Origin: Clostridium sp. CAG:1193
Lineage (GTDB): Bacteria; Bacillota_I; Bacilli_A; RF39; UBA660
Assembly: GCA_000436255.1 (NCBI GenBank)
Contig: HF990779.1
Location: 2,889-26,182, forward strand
Direction: 5' to 3'
DNA: 23,294 nucleotides
Shown here: piece after piece, positions 7,205 to 15,905 of the stretch
How positions within the stretch are numbered: the stretch's first letter is position 1
How the letters are laid out: every line of letters starts with the position of its first letter
The notes under the pieces: model-generated
The model's input: only the letters and a program-made list of their open reading frames with translations
What the model was told of the DNA's origin: nothing
Databases searched by the model: none
Made by a program: the position numbers and the translations under genes

Positions 7205-7678
7205 ATGACAAGTGAAAAAAAAGAAGTATATTTAACTTCCGCTGGACTTGATGAAATAAAAAGTGAATTAGATACTTTAAAAAAGGTTAAAAGACCTGAA
7301 ATAATTAAAGCTATAAAAGAAGCCCGTGCATTAGGTGATTTATCTGAAAATGCTGATTACCATGCTGCTAGAGAAGAACAGGCTATAATTGAAGGAAGAA
7401 TTCAAGAACTTGAATATATGGTTGATAATGCAGTTATAATTACTGAGGGTGCTAGTGATAGAGTTAAAATGGGTGTAAATGTAACAATTAAATATGAAGA
7501 TGATGATGATACTGAAGAATATAAGATAGTTGGAAGTATGGAAGCAGATCCATTTGACAATAAAATATCTAACGAATCTCCAATTGCAAAAGCAATTATG
7601 GGTAAGAAAAAGGGAGATGTTGTTACAGTTGAGAGTCCTAATGGAAAATATAATATTGAAATAATTGAAATAAAGTAA
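7205..7678 (+). CDS. greA: Transcription elongation factor GreA
   Basis: Binds the RNA polymerase secondary channel and stimulates cleavage of backtracked RNA. The frame is open from an ATG at 7175, but the promoter -10 overlaps that codon, and RBS GAGGTG (7192-7197) points to the ATG at 7205. This gives 157 residues starting MTSEKKEVYLTSAGLDEIK, as is normal for GreA. The N-terminal coiled coil contains RPEIIKAIKEARALGDLSENADYH, with the DLSENADY tip carrying the acidic catalytic residues. The C-terminal FKBP-like domain ends with SPIAKAIMGKKKGDVVTVESP. The gene follows trmR by 122 nt with its own promoter. Its stop codon lies in the terminator stem. Confidence 0.97.
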   Translation: MTSEKKEVYLTSAGLDEIKSELDTLKKVKRPEIIKAIKEARALGDLSENADYHAAREEQAIIEGRIQELEYMVDNAVIITEGASDRVKMGVNVTIKYEDDDDTEEYKIVGSMEADPFDNKISNESPIAKAIMGKKKGDVVTVESPNGKYNIEIIEIK

Positions 7679-7697
7679 CATTTAGTTGCTTTTTTTA
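7672..7697 (+). terminator. Terminator of greA
   Basis: Stem AAAGTAAC (7672-7679) / GTTGCTTT (7685-7692, one G-U pair), 5-nt loop, T run to about 7697. It contains the greA stop TAA (7676-7678). Confidence 0.75.
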
Positions 7698-7715
7698 GTT
7701 TTTTTGTTATATAAT
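7686..7715 (+). promoter_or_regulatory. Candidate tig promoter overlapping the greA terminator
   Basis: Perfect TATAAT at 7710-7715. The only plausible -35, TTGCTT (7686-7691, 18-nt spacer), lies in the 3' arm and T run of the greA terminator. The -10 is strong but the -35 is a 3/6 match. Confidence 0.5.
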
Positions 7716-7740
7716 ATATGAGTATTTAAGGAGGAAAAAT

Positions 7741-8988
7741 ATGTCAAATAAACACGTAATATTAAAAAAAGTTGAAGGTGAAAACTGGAAAAATGCTTTA
7801 GATAAATCTTTTTTAAAAAATGTAAAAGAAGCTAAAGTAGATGGTTTTAGAAAAGGAAAATGTCCAAGAGATGTTTTTGAAAAAAAATATGGAATTGAAG
7901 CATTATATAATGATGCTGTTGATATAGTATTACCAGGACTATATACTGAGGTATTAAAGGAAAGTGCTTTAGAACCAGTAGTACAACCAAGTATAGATAT
8001 TAAAGAAATAAATAAAGATGGTGTTAGTATTGAATTTACTATAATTACTGCACCTGTTGCAAATGTTAAGAAATATACTGGTTTAAAAGTAACTAGAGAA
8101 AAAGTAAAAGTAACTGATGAAGAAATTACTGAGGAAATTAATAGATTAAAAGATCAATATGCAGAAATAGCTGTAAAAGAAGGTAAAATTGAGAGTGGAG
8201 ATACTGCAGTAATTGATTTTGAAGGATTTAAAGATGGAGTAGCATTTGAAGGTGGCAAGGGTGAAAATTATCCTCTTGAAATTGGTTCAAATACATTTAT
8301 TCCTGGATTTGAAGATGCTTTAATTGGCTTATCTACTGGTGATAAGAAAGATATACCTCTTACTTTCCCAGAAAATTATCCAAGTGAAGAATTAAAAGGT
8401 GCTAAAGTAGTATTCAAAGTAACAGTTCATGAAGTAAAAACAAGATTAATACCAGAACTAGATAAAGATTTCTTTACTGATTTAGGTATTGAAGGTGTTA
8501 CTAATGAAACTGAACTTCGTAATCATGTTAAAAATAATATAAGTTTAAGAAAAGAAAAAGAAGCTGATAATAAATTAGTTGAAGATATCTTAGCAAGTGT
8601 TGCAAAAGAGACTGAAATAGTATTACCAGAAGAATTAATACATGATGAAATACATCACATGATTGATAATTATGCTCAAAGATTACAAATGCAAGGATTA
8701 TCACTTGAACAATATATGCAATTTACAAAACAAACTTTTGAATCTTTAGAAGAACAACTAAAACCAGAGGCTAAAAAGAATATAACTTATCGTTATATGC
8801 TAGAAGAAATTGCAAAAAAAGAAGGTATTGTAATTAGTGATGAAGAAGCTGATAACGAGGCTGAAACACTTTCTCATACATATCAAATGACTAAACAAGA
8901 ATTAATTAATGCATTTGGTGGTATTGAAATGATTAAATATGATTTAAAAATAAGAAAAACAATTGATTTCTTAAAAGAAAATAATTAA
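7741..8988 (+). CDS. tig: Trigger factor (ribosome-associated chaperone, PPIase)
   Basis: Ribosome-bound chaperone and peptidyl-prolyl isomerase that meets nascent chains at the exit tunnel. It has 415 residues, close to the usual 430. The ribosome-docking loop GFRKGKCPRDVFEKKYG starts at residue 35. This is about eight residues earlier than in E. coli, so the first strand of the N-terminal domain is short. The start is nonetheless firm, with AAGGAGG six nt upstream of the ATG. The FKBP-type PPIase domain spans about 145-235 (GDTAVIDFEGFKDGVAFEGG, IPGFEDALIG). The helical C-terminal arm domain runs to the end (LPEELIHDEIHHMIDNYAQRLQMQGL). It is probably a single-gene unit, ending in a strong hairpin. 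Confidence 0.96.
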   Translation: MSNKHVILKKVEGENWKNALDKSFLKNVKEAKVDGFRKGKCPRDVFEKKYGIEALYNDAVDIVLPGLYTEVLKESALEPVVQPSIDIKEINKDGVSIEFTIITAPVANVKKYTGLKVTREKVKVTDEEITEEINRLKDQYAEIAVKEGKIESGDTAVIDFEGFKDGVAFEGGKGENYPLEIGSNTFIPGFEDALIGLSTGDKKDIPLTFPENYPSEELKGAKVVFKVTVHEVKTRLIPELDKDFFTDLGIEGVTNETELRNHVKNNISLRKEKEADNKLVEDILASVAKETEIVLPEELIHDEIHHMIDNYAQRLQMQGLSLEQYMQFTKQTFESLEEQLKPEAKKNITYRYMLEEIAKKEGIVISDEEADNEAETLSHTYQMTKQELINAFGGIEMIKYDLKIRKTIDFLKENN

Positions 8989-9012
8989 CTTAAGCATTGC
9001 TTAAGTTTTTTT
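8987..9012 (+). terminator. Terminator of tig
   Basis: Stem ACTTAAGC (8988-8995) / GCTTAAGT (8999-9006) with a 3-nt loop and T run to 9012. It abuts the tig stop codon (8986-8988). Confidence 0.85.
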
Positions 9013-9026
9013 CTTAATGATATAAT
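8997..9026 (+). promoter_or_regulatory. Candidate promoter overlapping the tig terminator
   Basis: Perfect TATAAT at 9021-9026. TTGCTT (8997-9002) lies 18 nt upstream in the 3' arm of the tig terminator, the same geometry as upstream of tig. The next start codon is 18 nt after the -10. Confidence 0.5.
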
Positions 9027-9043
9027 AGTATTGGAGGGATATT

Positions 9044-10138
9044 ATGAAAGTGTTAATACTATCTTGTTCAACTGGTGGAGGACATAATAAATGTGCATCT
9101 TATATAGAAGAAGAACTCATTTGTAATAATATAGAATGTGAATTTAAAGATTTCTATAAAATAGTAAATAATTCTAAGCCTGATATAGCTTCTTCACTAT
9201 ATCTATATTCAGTAAAAGGAAATGGGGCGAGTTTTAAATATATATATAAATTAGGTGAGTTATATAATAAAACAAATGTTAAAAGTCCAGTATATTTAGT
9301 TAATAAACTACATGCTAAAGCATTAAAGGAATATATTTTGGATAATAATTTTAGTTTAGTAATAACTACACATTTATATCCAGCTTTAACATTAACAAGT
9401 ATAAATGAAAAAGAACATATAATAGATTTTATACATGTATCTACTGATTATGAATGCGCACCTTTTACAAATGAAGTAGATGCTAATTATATAGTAATTC
9501 CAAAAGGGTTAAAAGAAAGATGCATAGAAAAAAAGATAGATCCATCTAAATTAAAAGAACTAGGTATTCCAGTATCTACTAGATTTATTAAAGATGCTAA
9601 AAATATTAAAAGTAATTTTGTAAATAATAATGATAGACTAATATTAGTAATGCTTGGAAGTATGGGTTTTGGCAATGTTATAGATATTATTAAAAGCGTT
9701 TGTACAATAGATAATGCTAAAGTTGTTGTTATATGTGGTAATAATAAAGATTTAAAAGATAAGTTAGAAACTCTAAATATAAATAATTTAATACCACTTG
9801 GTTTTGTAAATAATATTAATGATTTAATATACTCATCAGATATAGTTTTATCAAAACCGGGTGGATTATCATCAACTGAAATATCTTCATTAAATAAACC
9901 TCTTATACATATAAATCCAATACCAGGGATTGAAAACTATAATGCAACATTCTTTTGTAAAAGAGGTATGAGTATAATATGTAGAAATAATGATGATATA
10001 GTTAGTAATATAGAAAAATTACTTACAGATAAAGAGTTATATAATAATATGGTTTTATCAGATAAAAAATATATGAGTGAAGTTGGTATAGAAAAACTAA
10101 TAGATTTAATAAAAAGTATGGAAGGAAAAAAAGTTTAA
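9044..10138 (+). CDS. GT28-type diacylglycerol glycosyltransferase (UgtP/MGDG synthase-like)
   Basis: A 364-residue peripheral-membrane glycosyltransferase. The N-terminal domain opens MKVLILSCSTGGGHNKCAS. The GGGH at 11-14 is the hallmark of the MGDG synthase/UgtP branch, which also includes MurG-like enzymes. The C-terminal nucleotide-sugar domain contains VMLGSMGFGN and then SDIVLSKPGGLSSTE, followed by PLIHINPIPGIENYNATFF. Members transfer glucose or galactose from a UDP sugar to diacylglycerol, making glycolipids and lipoteichoic acid anchors. The exact sugar and number of additions cannot be read from sequence. GGAGGG precedes the ATG. It stands alone between tig and lon, with only an AT-only hairpin with T run after the stop (about 10122-10150). 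Confidence 0.82.
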   Translation: MKVLILSCSTGGGHNKCASYIEEELICNNIECEFKDFYKIVNNSKPDIASSLYLYSVKGNGASFKYIYKLGELYNKTNVKSPVYLVNKLHAKALKEYILDNNFSLVITTHLYPALTLTSINEKEHIIDFIHVSTDYECAPFTNEVDANYIVIPKGLKERCIEKKIDPSKLKELGIPVSTRFIKDAKNIKSNFVNNNDRLILVMLGSMGFGNVIDIIKSVCTIDNAKVVVICGNNKDLKDKLETLNINNLIPLGFVNNINDLIYSSDIVLSKPGGLSSTEISSLNKPLIHINPIPGIENYNATFFCKRGMSIICRNNDDIVSNIEKLLTDKELYNNMVLSDKKYMSEVGIEKLIDLIKSMEGKKV

Positions 10139-10165
10139 TTTTTTTCTTTTTTTAAGTATTTTTAA

Positions 10166-10193
10166 TGGACAAAAATTAATTTATATGTATAAT
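10166..10193 (+). promoter_or_regulatory. SigmaA promoter of lon
   Basis: TGGACA (10166-10171, 5/6), 16-nt spacer, TATAAT (10188-10193). I see no CIRCE element or CtsR tandem repeat around it. Confidence 0.72.
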
Positions 10194-10219
10194 AAGAATT
10201 ACTTAAGGAGGCGGCACTT

Positions 10220-12550
10220 ATGGTTAAGACAAATTTACCAGTAATATTATTAAGGGGTGCAGTCCTTCTACCTTATTGTGAGTTTAGATTAGAATTAAAT
10301 AACGATATAGATAAACATATATTAAAGTTATCAGAAGATTTTCATGATAAACACATTTTAATAGTAAGCCCGTCTAATCCTTTAGAAGAAGTAATAGATA
10401 TAGATTCATTACCTAAAATAGGTACAGTTGCAAAAATTAATATGAAAATGGAACTAGGAAATATTACTAGAATCATGCTTGAAGGGGTTAACAGAGTTAA
10501 AGTAGAAGAATATGTAAATTACGGGGAAAATGATTCTGTTTTAAATGCAGTTATAACTTCAACTACTCAGTTTGCAATGTCACCACTTGATGAAACTGCA
10601 TTAATAAGAAAATTAAATAGAAGAGTAGAAACATATGTAAGTAAGGTTCCAAATATAAGTAATGGGATATTATCACAAATATCTAATGTTAACAGTATTT
10701 CTAAGATAAGTGATATTGTTGCAAATTATTTACCAATTGAATTTGAAAGGAAATTAGAATATTTAAATACTATAAATCCATATAAAAGAGTAATAATGCT
10801 TTTTGAGGATATAAAAACAGAAGAAGAAATTGTTGAACTTGATAAAAAGATAGATTTAAAACTAAAAGAAGCACTTGATAATAGTCAAAAAGAATATGTA
10901 TTAAGAGAAAAAATTCGTCTTATTAAAGAAGAATTAGGAGATATAAATTTAAAAGAAAATGATGTAGAAATTCTAAAAGATAAGATTAGTAAATTAAAAT
11001 GTAATTCTAAAGTAAAAGATAAATTATATAGTGAATTAAAAAAATATGAAATGATGAATTCTAATTCTCCTGAGGTAAGTGTTGTAAGAAATTATATAGA
11101 TTTAATGTTATCACTACCTTGGAATACATTATCAAAAGAAAATAAAAACTTAAGATTAGTTAAAGAAAGATTAGATAATACTCATTATGGACTTGATAAT
11201 GTAAAAGAAAGAATAATTGAATTTCTTGCTGTAAAAGAGTTAAGTAATGATTTAAAAACACCAATTATATGTCTAGTTGGTCCACCTGGAGTTGGTAAAA
11301 CAACTCTAGCAAGAAGTATTGCAGAAAGTATAGACAGAAAGTTTGTTAAAATTTCTGTAGGTGGAGTTAATGATGAAGCTGAGATTATTGGTCATAGAAG
11401 AACATATATAGGATCTTCTCCAGGTAAAATTATAAGTGCAATGAAAAAGTGTAAGGTAAATAATCCTGTATTCTTAATAGATGAAATTGATAAAATGACT
11501 AAAGATGTTAAGGGGGATCCTGCAAGTACATTACTAGAAGTATTAGACCCCGAACAAAATAAATATTTTACTGATAGTTATGTAGAAGAAGAATATGATT
11601 TATCACATGTAATGTTTATATTAACTGCAAATTATCTATATCAAATACCAGAAGCATTAAGAGATAGACTTGAAATAATAGAAATAAACGGGTATACAGA
11701 ATATGAAAAATTAGATATTGCAAAAAAACATTTAATTACACGTTTATTAAAAGAACATGGACTTGATGATAAAAATGTATCTATAAGTGATAATGCACTT
11801 ATGATGATAATAAGAAATTATACTAAAGAAGCAGGTGTAAGAGAGCTTGAAAGATGTATATCTAAAATATTTAGAAAAATAGCAAAAGAAATTGTTGTTA
11901 ATGATGCATCTATTAAAAAATATAAAATTACTGAGAAAAATTTAATTGAATATTTAGGTAAAAAGAAATTTTTATACGAAGAATTAGATAAAAATGATGA
12001 GTCTGGTATTGCAAATGGACTAGCTTATACAGAGTATGGTGGAGTACTTCTTCCAATAGAAGTTACTTATTATAAAGGTAAAGGTGCTTTAATATTAACT
12101 GGTTCACTTGGAAACGTTATGAAAGAAAGTGCAGAAATTGCATTAAGTTATATTAAGAGTCATTATGATGAATTTGGTATAAATTATAAATTACTTACTG
12201 ATAGTGATATACATATACATGTACCAGAAGGAGCAGTTCCAAAAGATGGTCCAAGTGCGGGTATAACACTAACAAGCGCTTTAATAAGTGCATTTACAAA
12301 TAAACCAATAGATAAAAGTATTGGTATGACTGGTGAAATAACATTAAGAGGAACAGTACTTCCTATTGGAGGCTTGAAAGAAAAGACTATGGGAGCACAT
12401 AGAAGTGGTATTAAAAAGATATTAATACCAAGTAAAAATGAATGTGATTTAGAAGAAATACCATCTGAAATAAAGAAAGATATAAAGTTTGTACTTGTAA
12501 ATAATTATGAAGATGTATATAAAGAAATATATAAGAAAGAAGTAAAATAG
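10220..12550 (+). CDS. lon: ATP-dependent protease Lon (La)
   Basis: Hexameric cytoplasmic AAA+ serine protease that degrades damaged and regulatory proteins. It has 776 residues with normal LonA architecture. The N-terminal substrate-binding domain begins LPVILLRGAVLLPYCEFRLELN, and a helical linker contains KEYVLREKIRLIKEELGD. Walker A is GPPGVGKT (354-361) and Walker B is PVFLIDEIDKM. The C-terminal protease domain has the catalytic Ser679 in PKDGPSAGIT and Lys722 in GGLKEKTMGAHR, 43 residues apart as in E. coli Lon. RBS AAGGAGG is about 10 nt upstream. The gene is monocistronic, and its stop is in the terminator stem. All active-site residues are present. Confidence 0.98.
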   Translation: MVKTNLPVILLRGAVLLPYCEFRLELNNDIDKHILKLSEDFHDKHILIVSPSNPLEEVIDIDSLPKIGTVAKINMKMELGNITRIMLEGVNRVKVEEYVNYGENDSVLNAVITSTTQFAMSPLDETALIRKLNRRVETYVSKVPNISNGILSQISNVNSISKISDIVANYLPIEFERKLEYLNTINPYKRVIMLFEDIKTEEEIVELDKKIDLKLKEALDNSQKEYVLREKIRLIKEELGDINLKENDVEILKDKISKLKCNSKVKDKLYSELKKYEMMNSNSPEVSVVRNYIDLMLSLPWNTLSKENKNLRLVKERLDNTHYGLDNVKERIIEFLAVKELSNDLKTPIICLVGPPGVGKTTLARSIAESIDRKFVKISVGGVNDEAEIIGHRRTYIGSSPGKIISAMKKCKVNNPVFLIDEIDKMTKDVKGDPASTLLEVLDPEQNKYFTDSYVEEEYDLSHVMFILTANYLYQIPEALRDRLEIIEINGYTEYEKLDIAKKHLITRLLKEHGLDDKNVSISDNALMMIIRNYTKEAGVRELERCISKIFRKIAKEIVVNDASIKKYKITEKNLIEYLGKKKFLYEELDKNDESGIANGLAYTEYGGVLLPIEVTYYKGKGALILTGSLGNVMKESAEIALSYIKSHYDEFGINYKLLTDSDIHIHVPEGAVPKDGPSAGITLTSALISAFTNKPIDKSIGMTGEITLRGTVLPIGGLKEKTMGAHRSGIKKILIPSKNECDLEEIPSEIKKDIKFVLVNNYEDVYKEIYKKEVK

Positions 12551-12578
12551 CAGTAATAAAGTATTATTATTGCTTTTT
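12549..12578 (+). terminator. Terminator of lon
   Basis: 10-bp stem starting AGCAGTAATA (12549-12558) paired with TATTATTGCT (12565-12574; one G-U pair), then TTTTT. The lon stop TAG (12548-12550) overlaps the first stem bases. Confidence 0.82.
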
Positions 12579-12617
12579 ATATTATTTTTATGATATTCTT
12601 ATAATGGAGATGATATT

Positions 12618-13307
12618 ATGTCAACTATACATATAGATGCGGATAAAGAAGATATAGCAAATTTAGTAATTATGCCAGGAGATCCTCTTAGAGCAAAATT
12701 TATTGCAGAAGAATATTTAGATAATTATAAATTAGTAAATACATCGAGAAATATGTACGGATATACAGGATACTATAAAGGAAAAAGAGTATCAGTAATA
12801 CCATCAGGTATGGGTAATGCTAGTATGGGAATATATTCTTATGAATTATATAATAATTATGATGTAGACGTTATTATAAGAGTAGGAACATGTGGAACGT
12901 ATAAAAAAGATGTAAATTTGTATGAAACAGTACTGGTAGATACATCATATAGTAATTCTTCATATGGAAAGAATTTGGGATACAATGAAAATCACATTAA
13001 AAGTAGTAAAAGAATAAATGAAAAAATAGAAGAGGCTAGTAATAAGTGTGGAATTAATGTATTAAAATCAAATATTCATAATACGGATACTTTTTATAAC
13101 AAAAATGAATTTAATTATGATTGTCTGGGTGTTGAAATGGAGACATTTGCACTATTTGTTAATGCAATGATATTTAATAAAGATGCATCAGCATTACTTA
13201 CAGTATCAGACAATTTAGTATTAAATAGCAAAATAACTGCTAAAGAAAGAGAAAAAAGTACAATTAATATGATAGTTCTTGCACTAGAGGCTATCATAAC
13301 CCTATAA
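12618..13307 (+). CDS. deoD: Purine-nucleoside phosphorylase, DeoD type
   Basis: Cleaves purine (deoxy)nucleosides with phosphate to free base and (deoxy)ribose 1-phosphate for purine salvage; family members are hexamers. Its 229 residues fit DeoD. The N-terminus has VIMPGDPLRAKFIAEEYL with the phosphate-site GDPLRA. PSGMGNASMGIYSYEL follows, then RVGTCG, and the base/ribose site LGVEMETFAL. Catalytic D198 (VSDNL) and R211 are 13 residues apart, as in E. coli DeoD (D204/R217). TATAAT at 12600-12605 is the likely -10, without a clear -35. No terminator separates it from ymfF (38-nt gap), so the M16 genes may be transcribed with it. Confidence 0.94.
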   Translation: MSTIHIDADKEDIANLVIMPGDPLRAKFIAEEYLDNYKLVNTSRNMYGYTGYYKGKRVSVIPSGMGNASMGIYSYELYNNYDVDVIIRVGTCGTYKKDVNLYETVLVDTSYSNSSYGKNLGYNENHIKSSKRINEKIEEASNKCGINVLKSNIHNTDTFYNKNEFNYDCLGVEMETFALFVNAMIFNKDASALLTVSDNLVLNSKITAKEREKSTINMIVLALEAIITL

Positions 13308-13345
13308 ATTGTCTTTTTTTTCATATACTAATAAAGGAGGATTTT

Positions 13346-14608
13346 ATGGAATACGATAAAATAAATTTAGGAGCATATAATTTGCACTTTATAAAAACAG
13401 AAAGATTTAAAACTACCACAATATCAGTAAATTTTAGAGAAAAGATAGAAAAGGAAAATATTACTAAAAGAAATTTTTTGTTTGAACTACTTACAACTAC
13501 TTCTTTAAAATATAATACAGAAAGGCTTTTACAAAGAGAACTTGAAAACCTATATTCGCTATCTTTAAGTAGTTCAAGTATAAAATTTGGTAATATCATA
13601 AATAATTATATAGATATAAAATTTTTAAATAATAAATATTCAGATGAAGACTTGCTTTCAAATTCAATAAATTTATTATTTGAATTAATATTTAATCCTA
13701 ATGTAGATGAAATTGGTTTTAATGAAAAAGTATTTAATGAAACAAAAGATATTATAGCAATATCTATAAATTCGTTATATGAAAAACCTGCAACATATGC
13801 AAATATACGAGCACTTGAAGTAATGGATGAAAATGATCCTGTATCCTATAATATGTTTGGATATAAAAGTGATTTAGATAAAATTGATAGAAAAAATTTA
13901 TATGAATATTACAAAGAGGTTTTAAAGAAAGATATAATAGATATATTTATTATTGGTGATGTAGATAAAAATCAAGTAATAGATTTATTTAAAGAAAAAT
14001 TTAAAATAAATACTATGAAAATGGATAAAATTACGCCATATATAACATATAGTAGTATAGATAAATGCATAAGCTATAAAGAAAGTATTAGAGGGTTAAA
14101 GCAAGCAAAATTATCAGTTATATGTAAAATAATTAATATAACAGATTTTGAAAGAAGATATGTAATGCCTATATATGCATCTATATTAGGAGGAAGTGCT
14201 AACTCTAAGTTATTTATGAATGTAAGAGAAAAAATGTCACTTGCATACACAATAAATGCATCTACGAAAAGTCCTAACTCAATACTTATGATAAACGCTG
14301 GTATAGATAAAGAAAACTATGAAAAAGTAGTAGAAATTATAAAAAAAGAAATAAAAAGCATGAAAAAAGTAACTGATGAAGAGATAAATAGTGCAAAAAG
14401 CGAGATAATCTCAACACTTGATTCTTTATTTGATAATCCTGCTGGTATAATTAATTATTATTTTGGTATAGAAGTATTTAATTCAGATAATATAGATGTA
14501 AAAAAAGAAAGTTATATGAAAGTAAATAAGAAAGATATAATTAATTTTTCAAATAAAATTAAAATTGCAACAACATATATGCTTGAAGGGGGAAATAATG
14601 AAGAGTAA
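13346..14608 (+). CDS. ymfF: M16-family protein, inactive partner (YmfF-like)
   Basis: A 420-residue M16 (pitrilysin) fold protein that lacks the HxxEH zinc motif. Where it should occur, after the first strands, the sequence reads NFLFELLTTTSLKYNTE. The second domain keeps the family R/Y-type motif: GGSANSKLFMNVREKMSLAYTI. In Bacilli, ymfF and ymfH form an adjacent non-catalytic/catalytic pair, like other two-subunit M16 peptidases. The genes overlap by 11 nt here, which implies translational coupling and a complex. The substrate is unknown; related pairs process small peptides. RBS AAAGGAGG precedes the ATG. No signal peptide is seen, so it is likely cytoplasmic. Confidence 0.82.
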   Translation: MEYDKINLGAYNLHFIKTERFKTTTISVNFREKIEKENITKRNFLFELLTTTSLKYNTERLLQRELENLYSLSLSSSSIKFGNIINNYIDIKFLNNKYSDEDLLSNSINLLFELIFNPNVDEIGFNEKVFNETKDIIAISINSLYEKPATYANIRALEVMDENDPVSYNMFGYKSDLDKIDRKNLYEYYKEVLKKDIIDIFIIGDVDKNQVIDLFKEKFKINTMKMDKITPYITYSSIDKCISYKESIRGLKQAKLSVICKIINITDFERRYVMPIYASILGGSANSKLFMNVREKMSLAYTINASTKSPNSILMINAGIDKENYEKVVEIIKKEIKSMKKVTDEEINSAKSEIISTLDSLFDNPAGIINYYFGIEVFNSDNIDVKKESYMKVNKKDIINFSNKIKIATTYMLEGGNNEE

Positions 14609-15872
14609 TAAAGTAGAATTCTTTAACGAAACAATTTATCATGAAAAACTAGATTGCGGGATTGATGTATATATATTAAAAAATAAAGATAAAGAAGATG
14701 CATATGTAACTTTAACTACAAAATATGGAGGATATAACAAACCATTTTTATGTGATGGAAAGTATATAACTGTTCCAAATGGTATCGCACATTTCCTTGA
14801 ACATAAAGTTTTTGAGCAAAAAGAAGGAATAGATCCATTTAGTTTTTATGGAAAAACTGGTACATACTGTAATGCTGCAACAAATTATTACAATACTACA
14901 TATGTTTTTGCAGGAAATAAAAATTTTAATGAGAATTTAAACTATTTACTAGATTTTGTATATGAACCATATTTTACAGATGAAAATGTATTAAAAGAAA
15001 AAGGAATAATTATACAAGAATTAAAGATGTATGAAGATGTACCAGATAGAAAAATATATGAAAAAATATTATATAATTTATTTAATACGTGCCCAATTAA
15101 GTATTCAATTGGTGGAAGTATAGAAGATGTTAAAAGTATAACAAAAAATGATTTATACAATGTTTATAATACATTTTATAATCCATCTAATATGTTTTTA
15201 GTAATAACTGGTAATGTAGATGAAAATGAATGTATGAATATAATAAAAGAAAACATTAAAAATAAGAAACTTAAAAATGTAGAAATAAAAACTAAAGATA
15301 TAAAAGAAGATGATAAGGTATTTAAACAAATAGATCATATCAAATCTAATGTATCTATCCCTTATGTAGCATATGGTATTAAAATACCTTTAAAACCATT
15401 AAATAAAATAGATGCCAAAAAAAGAAATTTATATATAACAACTTTATTTGATATTTTATTTGATGAAACGTCCATTTTTTATGAGGAAGCTAAAGGTGAA
15501 GGAATATTAGATATACCTATATACACAGAATCAATAGATACACCTAGTCATAAGGTAATTATATTATTATTTAAATCAAATAAATATAAAGATGTCCTAA
15601 ATAAAATAGAAAGTACACTTAACAACATTAAAATAGATGAAAGTGACTTAGAAAGAAAGAAAAAAGTACATATAAGTAATATATTATATTCACTAGACGA
15701 TATAAGTAGTGCAAATAAAATAATTACAAATAATATAGTTTTATACAATAAAATACATTATGATATATATAAAATTATTAAAAGTATGAATATAGATGAA
15801 TTAAACGAAATAATAAAATTACTTAATTTAAAAAATCATAGTACAGTATTAATTACGTCTTTGGATTCTTGA
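14598..15872 (+). CDS. ymfH: M16-family zinc metallopeptidase, active partner (YmfH-like)
   Basis: The catalytic M16 subunit. I place the start at ATG 14598 (424 residues) rather than 14565, because AAGGGGGA (14586-14593) lies just upstream and the protein then begins MKSNKVEFFNETIYHEKLDCG, as YmfH proteins do. The inverted zinc motif HFLEH is at residues 65-69 (H65, H69 ligands, E68 base). The third ligand is expected in IIIQELKMYEDVPD (E141, with E146 nearby). PSNMFLVITGNVD marks the domain end. It overlaps the ymfF 3' end by 11 nt. It ends with TGA, the only TGA stop in the window, followed two codons later by an in-frame TAA. The TGA itself overlaps the -35 of the tRNA promoter. Confidence 0.86.
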   Translation: MKSNKVEFFNETIYHEKLDCGIDVYILKNKDKEDAYVTLTTKYGGYNKPFLCDGKYITVPNGIAHFLEHKVFEQKEGIDPFSFYGKTGTYCNAATNYYNTTYVFAGNKNFNENLNYLLDFVYEPYFTDENVLKEKGIIIQELKMYEDVPDRKIYEKILYNLFNTCPIKYSIGGSIEDVKSITKNDLYNVYNTFYNPSNMFLVITGNVDENECMNIIKENIKNKKLKNVEIKTKDIKEDDKVFKQIDHIKSNVSIPYVAYGIKIPLKPLNKIDAKKRNLYITTLFDILFDETSIFYEEAKGEGILDIPIYTESIDTPSHKVIILLFKSNKYKDVLNKIESTLNNIKIDESDLERKKKVHISNILYSLDDISSANKIITNNIVLYNKIHYDIYKIIKSMNIDELNEIIKLLNLKNHSTVLITSLDS

Positions 15873-15897
15873 TTATAACGCAATTTGGTGTTATAAT
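15869..15897 (+). promoter_or_regulatory. Promoter of tRNA-Arg inside the ymfH terminator
   Basis: TTGATT (15869-15874), 17-nt spacer, extended -10 TGTTATAAT (15889-15897). The -35 overlaps the ymfH stop and the -10 is the 3' arm of its terminator. Predicted transcription starts near 15904, only about 2 nt before the mature tRNA 5' end. Confidence 0.75.
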
Positions 15898-15903
15898 CTT
15901 TTT
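15871..15903 (+). terminator. Terminator of ymfH
   Basis: Perfect 9-bp stem GATTATAAC (15871-15879) / GTTATAATC (15890-15898) followed by five T (15899-15903). It runs directly into the tRNA gene. Confidence 0.72.
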
Positions 15904-15905
15904 GT

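Noticed and set aside
14565..14597. Longer YmfH starting at 14565
   Set aside because: The RBS AAGGGGGA lies inside this stretch and points to the ATG at 14598; the extra residues have no family support.
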